In this document: positions 45,693 to 56,300 of the stretch, piece by piece
How positions within the stretch are numbered: the first letter of the stretch is position 1
Layout of the letters: every line of letters begins with the position of its first letter
Source: Dama dama
Taxonomy: Eukaryota > Chordata > Mammalia > Artiodactyla > Cervidae
Direction: 5' to 3'
Assembly (NCBI RefSeq): GCF_033118175.1
Contig: NC_083685.1
Location: forward strand, 119,358,501-119,422,500
Length of the DNA: 64,000 nt
The notes under the pieces: model-generated
What the model was told of the DNA's origin: nothing
The model's input: only the letters and a program-made list of their open reading frames with translations
Databases searched by the model: none
Program-made: the position numbers and the translations under genes

Positions 45693-46698
45693 GGGGTACT
45701 CTTTTGCCCCCTTCTGATGCCTATGTCAGAAGCTTTCTCTATCTCCTTTATACTTTAATAAAACTTTATTACACAAGCTCTGAGCGATCCAGCCTCGTCT
45801 CTGGCCCCGGATTGAATTCATCTCCTCCGAAGGCCAAGAATCCCGCGTCTTATCGTTCAGCAACAACCTTTCATCTTGGGGGCTGGTCCGGGATACTTCT
45901 GGACAAGGTAAGGATGCTTGGAGCTCTAGTTCTTTGTTCTCCTAGCAAACACATTTTCCGCTGTACTTTACTAACTCTATGGTGTGCTTGTGTGAATGAA
46001 TGAAACGCCCTGCTCGAAGCAAGTGAGGAGCCCTGCTCTTCGGTTCCACGGCGACCTCATAAGGCTTATGGCAGAAACCTGTCGGGGGTTTATACTGACC
46101 TGCCAATGTCAAGAGGCAACCAATGTCTCCTTCGGGAACCGACCAGAAAAGGGCAAAGCGTGTGGACCGAACTCTCCTTTCTCGGTCAGACTTTTCGGTC
46201 TCTTTGACCATTTCATAACTCCTTGGGAATTAGAAGTACTAACCTAATCTATCGGATCATAGACTTTCCAGGGACTTGTAATCTATGTTGCTACTGTACT
46301 GTGGCCTAGGTCTCAAACTTGGGTTGGTAGTCAGGAGGCGCCTAGCCTTGCTAGGCATGGAAAGTTCGAAAGCTAGACGGAGCTCTAACTCCCAGAGCAT
46401 CTCTGAGGTTAAAGGTTACTCGGATTGGAACTGCAATGGTTTTATAGTGAAACAGATCACCAGCCCAGGTGGGATGCATGAGACAAGTGCTCGGGCCTGG
46501 TGCACTGGGAAGACCCAGAGGAATCGGGTGGAGAGGGAGGTGGGAGGGGGGATTGGGATGGGGAATGCGTGTAACTCTATGGCTGGTTCATGTCAATGTA
46601 TGACAAAACCCACTGAAATGTTGTGAAGTAATTAGTCTCCAACTAATTAAAAAATAAATAAATAAATAAAGTGAAAGTCGCTCAAAAAAAAAAAGAAA
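45693..46698 (+). mobile_element. Composite retro-insertion: ERV R-U5/PBS/leader joined to L1-like 3' end
   Basis: One insertion bounded by a perfect 13-bp duplication aagaaaaatttag (45680-45692 and 46699-46711), inside antisense L1. Its 5' part looks like a class I endogenous retrovirus transcript start: an R-like segment with AATAAA (45757-45762), a U5 ending ctttca (45873), an 18-nt primer-binding site and several hundred bases of leader with an intact donor-like aaggtaagg near 45907. The U3 is absent. Near 46450 the text becomes the ruminant L1-type 3' end (caggtgggatgcatgagaca, ggttcatgtcaatgtatgac, gtctccaactaatt), then AATAAATAAA, a 14-base Bov-like piece (gtgaaagtcgctca) and an A-rich tail. 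No viral gene is present. The structure fits L1-mediated copying of a chimeric RNA that began at the retroviral cap site. Confidence 0.8.
45877..45894 (+). other. Retroviral primer-binding site, tRNA-Pro type
   Basis: The sequence tgggggctggtccgggat differs at one position from the tRNA-Pro PBS of gammaretroviruses as I recall it. It lies three bases after the LTR-type terminus ttca. It belongs to the composite insertion. Confidence 0.8.
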
Positions 46699-48861
46699 AA
46701 GAAAAATTTAGCATTCCGTTTTAATTTGCCCATTGGATTTTTCCTTTATCTTTGTTCTGCACAAAGCTAGCTTTTCGGTCTACTTCAGAATGTTTTACCA
46801 TTTCAATATAGAAATGTAGAGACCTACAGACCTTTGCCTTCCTCCTTTATACTGTACTTTTGTCAATACATATTATGTATATACACTGAAAACCCTGACA
46901 ATATTAACACTTTTACATTGGAAAGTTAGGATATTTTAAAGAATTTAAAAGGAAAAACTAGTTATTGTATTTCCCCCAATATTTACCATTTCTGTTGATC
47001 TCTTCCTTCATTCCAAAGTTTTTCTCTGCTATTACTCACTTTTTGCCTGAAGAATGTCCTTTAGCATTTCTTTTTGAGCATCTCTACTGGTTAGGAATTC
47101 TCTCAATTTTTTTCCATCTAAGAACCCTTTAATCTGCACTCCTGATATGTTCTATGGATATAATATTCTAGATTGACAGTTACTTTCAGCCCTTTGAAAA
47201 TTTTCTAGGCATATGGCCTCCATGGTTTCTAATGAGAAATTTATATTCAGATTATTGTTACTCTGTATGCAAGAGTTACTTTTCTTTGGCTGCTTTCCAG
47301 ATAAAATATCTTGTTTCATAGCCAGTGGTAATGCCTTGACATGGTTTTTCTTTGGGTTTATCCTATTTGAAACTGTGAATCTTTACAATTAAATCTGGGA
47401 CATTTTCAGGCATCAATTTAAAAAATATTTGTTAAACACTGATGTCTTCCTCCTCTTACTCACTAAGCCAGTGTATATTATGGGTCCCTGAGCCTAAGGT
47501 TTGTTTCCAATTATCTGTTGATACACTGGATTTTTCATTTGTTATTATTATTTTGTTATTTTTAAGTTCTATAGCTCTTGGTTCATTTCAAGAATTTCTG
47601 CCTTTACTTCATGGAGTTTGGTTACAATAATGAAAGTCATAGAAAGGTAATGTCCTTTTCCAATTATTCCAACATACTTCAACTGACATGTTAACTTTCT
47701 TTCCCCTTAAGAGATTTTCCTGGCACAAAGAGATTTTGTGCATTCTGGACATTGTTCATTTTATGAACCTGAGTCCTGTTTAAATCCTCTAGTGAATGTA
47801 GAATCTTTTTTTTTTTTAAGCAGGCAAATAACCTAGCTAGATTCAGATTAAATACGCTGACCTGCCCTCTGTAGGCTGTAGTCTGGGGTTAGTTGTTTGC
47901 CAAGCTCTGCAGTGCTATCTGGGGCCAGTCTTTATGGGAGTTTGTTCAATTAATAAAGCCTTTGCTTTGCTTCCTCAAGGTCAATTCCAGGCATGTGCGG
48001 CTGAGGGTGAGCCCAGAATACCATACCTAGCCCTAGGGAGTTTTTCTCTAATGTCCTGTCTCCCTGGTACCCCCTTTTCTGGCCTTTGGCTAAAAAGTTC
48101 AGGCTTTAGCCTCTGTGTGATGTTGTACACTTCTTGGGGCCAAAGAAAAGTATTTCTGCCCTCCGCTCTCCCTGACCTTCTTTGGACTAGAAAGAAGTCC
48201 CCTTGCCTAGTTCCTCTTTTGAGTCCTGTCTCCAGGGCTACTGCTGAGAAGTATAGGTTTGTGACTCCCCTCCCCATGTCCCACAGGGGTCCCCCCTTTC
48301 CTCATGGGGAGAGGGCTTCTCTTGGGTATTCTGTTCATTCCTAAGATGCAGCTCCTACATTCAGGCTGTCCTGGAGTCTACACTAGGAGATACAAGAGGG
48401 AAGAAAAATTCAAGAAAATGGTCACCACACTGGTTGTTCTTACAGTTTTAATACTCCTGCTCCTATTTCTTTTTTCAGAGAACTGTGATAGATGCTTTGT
48501 TTGTTCAGCCAATGGTTGAGACATAGGGCAGAGTGTGGGACCTCAGGACATTTCTAAAATCAGAAATTTTGTGCCCGCAGCTTCAGTCATCTCATCAGAG
48601 GTCACCTGAGACCCATGTTAAAATCTAATTTTGTACTGCTGTGCACATAAACGTGGATGGAGGGAGAGGTCACAAGAGACACGTCAAGTCAGCACAGTTT
48701 TCCACAAAGACCTGCAGTAAGTGCTGGCCCGCAGGCCACCATTCACACCTGTGCTCCATACTACGGATTCCTTCACCTCCCATGTTTAGGCCTCAACTTA
48801 CTATATGGTGATGACACAGAGATTCATGACATGCCCCAATACCTTCCTTTCTTCTCCTGCC

Positions 48862-48972
48862 TTTGCTGCACCACACTGCATGTGGGATCTCGGTTCAGTG
48901 ACCAGAGATTGAACCTGTGCCCCTGGCAGTGGAAGCGTGGAGCCCTAAACACTGGATGCCAGGGAATGCCCC
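48862..48972 (-). mobile_element. CHR-type SINE
   Basis: Plus-strand ctgcaccacactgcatgtgg, gaccagagattgaacctgtg, ccctggcagtggaagcgtgg and actggatgccagggaatgcc. Reverse orientation, diverged. Confidence 0.85.
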
Positions 48973-49117
48973 CCAAATGTCTTCCTTACACACAAAATAT
49001 GGCCTAAATGTGGGCCTTCTCACAATAGCTTGGCTTTTGCTACATGAAGAAACTCTTTATCAGTTAACTGAACTGTTTCCTATACCTAAAGGCTTCCTTC
49101 AACATCTTTCTTAAAAA

Positions 49118-49250
49118 GTATTTAATTTGGCTGCGCCGGGTCTTAGTTGTGGCATGCGAACTTAGTTATGCCATGTGGGACCAAACCAGGAATAGAAGCC
49201 AGGCCCCCTGCATTGGGAGTCTTAGCCAGTTGACTACCAGGTAAGTCCCT
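49118..49250 (-). mobile_element. CHR-type SINE, diverged
   Basis: Plus-strand tttaatttggctgcgccggg, gaccaaaccaggaatagaag, cattgggagtcttagccagt and actaccaggtaagtccctt. Confidence 0.75.
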
Positions 49251-50089
49251 TACAACAACTTTTCTTTGGGTAAAGGTAGGTTATTCTCTAAGATACCTGT
49301 CCCTTCTTATTTGACTCAGTTTAACTTCAACAAGGTGATCCTAGTAACTACCATAGTTTTTCCTGAGTGAGAAGGGGGAGGTAAGACCTAACACATCCTA
49401 AAGCATCTATTAATACAGCATGGACAACAGATCTGAAAAAATATTTAGGGATGCTTCCGTTAGGAAAGACAGTCTCAGTACACGAGGAGCAGTTCTTTTA
49501 TGCTAAGATGAACTGTTTTTACATTAGGACATGAATGTCAAGAACAAAACTCCCTGTGAACTCTGTCCTTGAGCTTCAATTATCTCCCAAAGAGGCCTCT
49601 GTGGCGTCATTTCAGTATTCCTCCTTTCTCCTACTACCCCTTAGGACATCAGCAATCTGTGCCACAGACTTTTCAGTAGCTGGACAATCTAAGTGTTAAC
49701 AGTGCCTTGGGGACTGGAGTACCTATGTGCCTCTAAATTTAGACACAATTTTCATCTCACGGGAGAATGTATCTCAGGCTCAGGAACAAATCAGAAGAAA
49801 TGGCAGCTACGACCATAACCTCAAAGTTCGTTTTAAAACTCCAACAGGATGGATAATAGCCAGCAAGACTTTGTCATCACGGCCTGTGACCCAACTCCCT
49901 CTTCCCACACAGACACTCAGTGCCCCCGTTCTCCTGGTGGGTCAAGGAGCCTGTACTGATGCTGTCACAGCAGTGTCCTGGAACACGCGCTCCAGTGCTA
50001 CCTAGGCTTTGGCGTGCTGGGAAAAGAGCATATAAAAAAGCAGTGCCTGCTTAAGCTTATCAAAATGACAATGATACTCTGTATTCAAT

Positions 50090-53000
50090 TAAAATTAATA
50101 AAAATATTTTATTGAATTTCAGGAACTTGGTACTTTTAAAATTTCAAACCTTTGCACACAAATCACCACTATACTTTCTAGAATAGTGGAGGTTAGGACT
50201 TGAAGATTGTCACTTGTCTCCTTGTAGTCGCATAGCACAGAAATCCCAAGTCCTGACACGCCCCACCCACTTCCGACCGTGGCCTCGCCTACTCTGTTGT
50301 TCTAGGAGAGGACGATGTGAGGGGTGATGCATTTAAGGAGCTCAACTGTCTGAGTGGAGACTCTACTAGACACGAGAGGAAGATCAACCCTAAATCATGC
50401 ACGGACACCTTGGGATACGCCACATCACTTGGATCACATGTGAGTTTCCCTTTTGTATTTTTGTCTGGTTCAGGGTGAAGCTGCTGAAATAAAGTTTCTA
50501 GTCCCTGAAGGAGCTCAGAAGTTTGGCAAAGGTCAAAGCAGAGACTTTCTGAAATGACATTTAGGAACCACCAGTGGACTGCTGGGCGGGAGTTAAGTGC
50601 AATGTGACTGTTGATGTAGCACCAGGCATCAAGTGGGGCCACAAGGACACAAGCTCAGTGACTCCCAGGTGTTGAACGGAATTCACAGCTAAATTCAAAC
50701 ATTTTAAAAACTGCCCAGGACGTGGCAGTTTGTTAATCTATGTTTTATCCCCCTGCCTTCCCCTTGATATTCTTAAACATCTATGTGCCAATGAATGAGC
50801 CAAGACAGCAGGAAACAGGAAAGAGAACGCCTCGCCTTTGAAAAAGACATGCTCTAGCTCCCGGCAGCAAAACTATCCTTCTCCCTTTAGATTTGAGAAC
50901 AGGGTACTTTTCTTACCTATAAACCCAGCAGAAATCCCTCCAAACCCCAAAAGTCTACATTTTAGGCTCAGAAATAATCAACTGATAGACTGGGCCTACA
51001 CAGGGAAAGTCTATCAGGGTCTTTTGGGATGGTGGTGGATACGCGTCGCCTGAGTCGTCTCCCTACCAAGGTGGTCTTGTCCACTCACCTCCCCAGAGCT
51101 CACGGTCAGGGGGCTGCAGTGGCCCATGACTGACAGGTCTGGAGCACTCAGCAGAGTGACCCAACCCCACAAACAGGACACAGCACATCTGAATTACTTT
51201 TAAAATTGCAAACCTTCTCTGTAAAAAGACAAATAAAAATATACATTCCAAGGTATCCGTAAAGTGCCTGGGAGATGTAGATTGCTGCCCTGAGGTGCTC
51301 TGATCCGTCCGTGCTTCAGTCTGCAAGTTAGATTTTGCTACTGTCACACACGTGGTCTCATTCACATGATGGTTTTGTTTTTATTTTTTAAATGGCTGAG
51401 TTATAAATCCAGCTAGTGTGCAGTAATTTCATAATTTTAATATGCATTATCTGCAATAACATTGTGACAGCTCCATACCGTGGATTGACACACAATACTT
51501 AGAACAGATTTATCATATTTGGTCTTTAGGTAAATAATAAATGTTTTAAAATTGCCTAAATATACCATTCTGAGCCGTTTCATTCCACCAGGAAAATACA
51601 GGGTTTTTTTTTTTTTTTTTTTTTTCCTCTCTTTAAAAAAAATTAAATACCAAAATAACTACATTTAAATAAATAACGTTATGATGATGACATTTAAAAA
51701 TGCACAATAAGGCCAGAGCCCTCTTTCTGTTTGCATGCTGCTCAGCTCTGACCCCAGAAACCTCTGGAAAGGTGAGTGGCTTTCTTCCAGAGGAACGCGG
51801 GCTGAGGCCGAGTGGGCCTCCGAGTTTTCATTCTCTCACCTTTATTTCCTTTTCTCTCGCTTTTATTTTTTATAGGAGAGAAGTCAGCCTTAGTATTAGA
51901 TTCAGTTCTAAAAGGTTGAGGGGAATTTCCTATTACAAATCAGAAAGTAACCTAGGTGTTTCCAACGCTTACCGGATGGAGGGCACCTGCTTCCAAGACC
52001 CTCGTGTTAACAGGCAGCTTCTGCCCCACCCCAGCAGCCGCTCCTGCTGTGTGGGGGCAAACCACAACATCACGGGGCGGCCGGCTGGCTGGACGATGCC
52101 GAGAGCTGGTGACGGCACCTAAAATAGCGAACGTGTCACGGAGAAATCTGTGACCTTTGTTTGAAAAAGGTGTGTGATAAAAGATTGAATCTTTTTTTTC
52201 CAAATGAAGAAGTAACAGTTCTGTTGTTTTAAACATACACAATACATAGGAGACTTGTTTTACTTAGAGTGGAAAATTATGCCAGGGACAAAGTCAACAC
52301 AAAGAAACAAACAACAAAAAGTAGCAAGAAAGAGAAATGGGTAAGTGCAGCTCCAGGAGCCTGGCAGCTCTTTCCGTCAGGGTTACAAGTGGCCCGCGGG
52401 TGTCCGTCTGTATGTCCGTCCTACACATGGAAATGGAGGAGGATTAAATTCATCAGGTAACTGCTCTAACATGGGAAATTTGCAGATGTCAAGTAGCTCC
52501 ATCTGACTTAAACAGGACAGACAAAAGTAAATCATTCCATAGGCTGAAAACAAACAACAAAAACAAACAAAACTACATTGTTTCTTCTCCCCAAATGAAA
52601 TCCACACAAAATGTCCTGTGTGATTCCAAAATTTCCAGAGTAGAAATGGAGTGATCTGAAATGTCAAAGACCCCATTATTTTGTAAAGAAAGAAAGTACA
52701 CCTCAAAATATTCTAATTCCACATGTGAACAACAAAATACTGTCTTGTCTACTGGCAGCGGGCGGTGGGGTGGCTCCGGCCCAGGCCCAGCAGGTCTGCT
52801 CGCACCGGGCGTGTCCTCCCTGGGAAGGACTGTGAGCCTCTACTGGGAGCTGAGCTGAGCACTGGGCGGGGAGACACTGCCGGAGCCCGGCTTTGCTGTT
52901 TGTGGTTCTGGTGTTCAGGGGCGACTTCAGTCTTTTTTTAACTTAAGGAGTTTTAAGGCCACCTGGGTTTGTGTTTCCAGTGCTGAGGTGAAGTCCAACC

Positions 53001-53109
53001 GCAGGGCCCTCTACCCACCGAGGGAACACGCTCCGAGCGTCGGTGAGAGGCAGTGTCTCCTTTTGGCACCACAGAGTTGACATTAAAGTGAGAAATGCTC
53101 TCCTGGCCG
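50090..53109 (-). other. FOXK2: FOXK2 3' UTR (inferred extent)
   Basis: AT-rich, low-repeat sequence following the FOXK2 stop on minus. Several minus-strand AATAAA signals occur (reverse complements of tttatt, for example near 51378 and 51840). The most distal considered is at 50113-50108, giving a 3' UTR of about 3 kb. The true end and any alternative sites need transcript data. Confidence 0.6.
51603..51625. repeat. Poly(T) tract in FOXK2 3' UTR region
   Basis: Run of about 23 T on plus (poly(A) in the FOXK2 sense). No flanking direct repeats were found. Confidence 0.9.
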
Positions 53110-53306
53110 CTAGTTCTGGACGCCCTTCTCCCGCATGGCAGCCGGCGGCGCGTCCACGCTCAGGGCAATGACGAGACCCTCGCCGTCTTCCGTCTTGACT
53201 CGCTTCAGCTCCGGCTGCTCCGCGGGGTCGCCGTTCTGGCGCTTGGTGGGCAGGGAGGCGGAGGCCGAGGCATGTGTCGCCAGCATGTGCAGGGGACTCG
53301 CTGCTG
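53110..53306 (-). CDS. FOXK2: FOXK2 last coding exon
   Basis: Acceptor (minus) tgtctctctgcag; stop TAG at 53112-53110. Encodes (A)AASPLHMLATHASASASLP, then TKRQNGDPAEQPELKRVKTE, then DGEGLVIALSVDAPPAAMRE and KGVQN. The first AG was chosen because it rebuilds the family's NNAAASPLH junction exactly. GC-rich third positions make a longer open frame (to 53700) that is intronic. Confidence 0.96.
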
Positions 53307-56300
53307 CTGCAGAGAGACAGGGAGTCAGAGCAGTGCGTCTGGGTGGACGCTTGTCCCTGCCAGGCCCCTGGGGATCAGAAACCCCACCACATGTTAATGG
53401 TGTGAACAGTGAGTCTATGAATGCACAGCATCTGTTTATTGCTTCCAGTGGTGGGTTGCCTTGCTGAAGGGGGGAGGGAGGAGGGCAGAGGACTGAGGCA
53501 GAGGTAGGACACAGGGCAGATGGCTTTACTCTTTTGGCTAAGGGGCCGCTACTGGCTTCTCCTCGATGCAGGGCCCCCAAGCCCAGGAGGGGACTGGGGT
53601 GTAGCAAGCTAAGCCTGCATCTGAGCCACATACCTGCTCCAAGCCTGTCAGGGGAGGGAGCTCCAGCGAGCCCTAGGCTGGCTTCCCCACACCCCTCCAC
53701 CCAAGCCCGTCCTCTCTCTGGTCTTCATCATGGAGAGGCCCTTCCTCCTCCCGGACTCCCACTGGCACAAGGGCCTCCACCACCTCTGATCACACCTGCC
53801 TCAGGCTCTGCATAACCAGGCAAACTGCAACAGATGAACCGAAGAAGGTCATCCCACACCTAGAAGTGCTCTTCCTTCAAGTGGGAAGGCAGACTGGGCC
53901 TGGGCTATTTACCACAGGGGGGGTGGGGGTAGGGCAGGGTGTGTGCTGGAGGAGCGACCTGGAGAGGCAGCATCCTGTCCAGGAAGACCCCTGCCCCCCT
54001 ACCCAGTCCCTTCGGGCCCCAAGGGAGGTTCAGGACCATGGCAGCAGGCGGCCAGATGGAGAAAGATGTGCACCCAAAGACCCTGAACAGCGACCTCATC
54101 TCACGAGCATGCCTGAGTCCCGGCAGTGACGTGTGTGCTGTCTTGCTTCCCTGATGTTAGTAACTTGAGGTTAATGCTGCAGTAGCTCATGACAGTTTGC
54201 TTTACATGCTGCATAAGAGCTATAAGCATAAGGGCTTTACACCAAGCTTTACAACTCTAGGTATTCTAATGTATCGCTTTAGCTAGCACAGGGGGACTAC
54301 AGAATTTCCTTCCAAGAAACGGAACTTGAAGCTAAGTGAAGAGACGGGGTAGCGGGCAGTTTGCAAACGGAAACAGATGGGAAGCCACAGAACACACACG
54401 GAGGTCAAAGAAAGGGGAGTTCCAACACTGCCCCACCCTCATCTCCAGATTCAACACCATTCCAATTAAATTCCCAGTAGGCTTTTGTATAGGAAAATTC
54501 ATACGATCATGTCTTTAGGGAACAAGGGGACTGGCAGCTGGACCCTGGTTACCATGGGGCCTCTGCCATCTCCACCGTCATCTCTTGAGAATGACTGCTG
54601 TGTCACCTTCATGGATAAGGACCTGTGTGATGCGGGAGCAGCACTGCAATGAAGTCTGGGTTCTTCCAGCAGGACACACACTTCACTGCTGTAGTCCATG
54701 GTGGAGACACAGAGCCCTGGCAAGTTTGGAAGACGTCCCACAAAATTCTGGCTTGAATAAAAATGCTATTTCAGGAGGATGTAGCAATGAATCAGAGCAG
54801 AATGGAGTTAACGGTAGATCAGGACAAATGGTCAAAGCCTGGAAAATCATGTGGCTGGAAAAACAGGCTGGTGCGGTGGGACAGGGCAGCAGGGCCTGCT
54901 CTATGGGAAGCAAGGCTGTAGGTGGGGCCTGGGTCCCGGATTCTCAAGCAGGCATGGTGTGGTTCCTAGGCCATGCTGAGCAGGGTCTTCCACTAACTGA
55001 TCTGTAAACCCTTAGGAAAGGTGAAAGGAAAGGACCTGGGCAGTGAGGGAACCTGAGAGGGGCAGAGAAGTCTCAGAAGGAAGACAGCAAAGGGGCACTT
55101 AGGCCACAGCGAGCAGGTGGGATGTCACCTAAATATGCAGTGTTGCCCCAGGACTCCACATCCAACCCAAATGAGTCGCTGAAGAAATAGCACAACCATA
55201 ACCACACTAGTGAACGGCAGGTGTGGGCCTGGGACTGAGGTCTGGGCGGAGAGCCTGCCTCACAGGCAGGCTCATCCCACCTCTCCGGCCCTCCATGAGC
55301 ACCGAGCATCAAAATGTGCCCTCCCTGTGCCCATGGCAATAACCAGAGCTCAAGGCACCTGCCTGGAAAGACAGGCTTCCTTTTCTAAGGGTGGAAGGGT
55401 GGCTGTGATGATACGCTAAACTGGGACTCTCCCCTGTGAGGTCTCACAGGCGCCCACCAAGCAGGAGCACTGTGTTCCTGTTGGGGTGCCTGGCCCTCAG
55501 TCACGTGGTGCCTCAGCAGGATGGGGACTCAACTCCAGGGCCACCTTTCAAGGGGACGCCAGGACCGTCCTGAGCCCCCATACTCCCCACCCATCCATGA
55601 GCATAGTCCACATACAGGCAGAGGCCAGCAGCTACAACCTGGGTGGTGGCACAGCGTCCAGACCGATCCTCTGCAGCCTTGTTGTGGCTGTGAATGCTCC
55701 CAAAACACCCATCTTCGTCACTGGCCCCCCAGCTTGCCTGTTTCCAGCACCAGCAGGCCCTGGCCCTGCAGGTCTCCCTGTCAGTCTCCTGGGATGCCCT
55801 CCCCGCTCAGGTAGAGACCCCACTCCTGTCTGAGTGTAGCTCAGGGACATGCTTCCTGCTACAGCACAGCACCACTGCTCCTGAGAGGTGCCTGACACAG
55901 CTGTGACTCAGTCAGAGCCCTGAGCTGAGCCAGACCAGACGGGACATCAGGCTGGCGGCTACTGAGCCACTGTCTTAGGGGAACACAGGGTAGGGCTTAC
56001 CAGCTGATCAACACATACCCTGTCTTATGTGTTTTTTGATTAAAGACAACTTAACCTATACTGTTTATTCATTAACATGGAACTCATGCCTGTATTTTCC
56101 CCATAAGGCACATCACAAACTTCGTGCCTAGAACACTCCAGGCCTTCTCAGAACCAGGCCCAGAGCCCACTTTAAATAGCAAAACCATCACAAAGAAGCA
56201 CAAAACATGAAACACATGGCCCTCAGCAACAGTGGGAGGCTTCCCTGATGGTCCAGTTAGTTAAGAACCTGCCTGGCAATGCAGAGGACACCAGTTCAAT

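Larger units (their letters stand above)
42600..47800 (-). mobile_element. Large antisense L1 block with nested insertions
   Basis: Mostly L1 read on minus. Plus-strand landmarks are atgcataaaatagaccattt (3' UTR type), gtagacaacacacagtcgtg, agaccattgatgttcaaagt, tatattcaatgtaattattg, tttctttttgagcatctcta and gcctccatggtttctaatga. CHR SINEs at 43496 and 44102 and the composite ERV/L1 element at 45693-46698 are inserted. It is old and broken. Confidence 0.75.
47800..50090. other. Intergenic region before the FOXK2 3' end
   Basis: Apart from two CHR SINEs, no gene is recognised. An open frame at 48304-48519 with a hydrophobic stretch (VVLTVLILLLLFLF) has no homology that I can name and no gene context. 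Confidence 0.45.

Noticed and set aside
48304..48519. 71-codon frame with a hydrophobic segment
   Set aside because: A single short frame in intergenic, L1-rich DNA, with no homology or transcription signals. The leucine run can arise from a ctc/ctt-rich tract.
53110..53700. 196-codon minus frame extending the FOXK2 last exon upstream
   Set aside because: The consensus acceptor at 53307-53308 and exact agreement with the family at NNAAASPLH show that the upstream part is intron.
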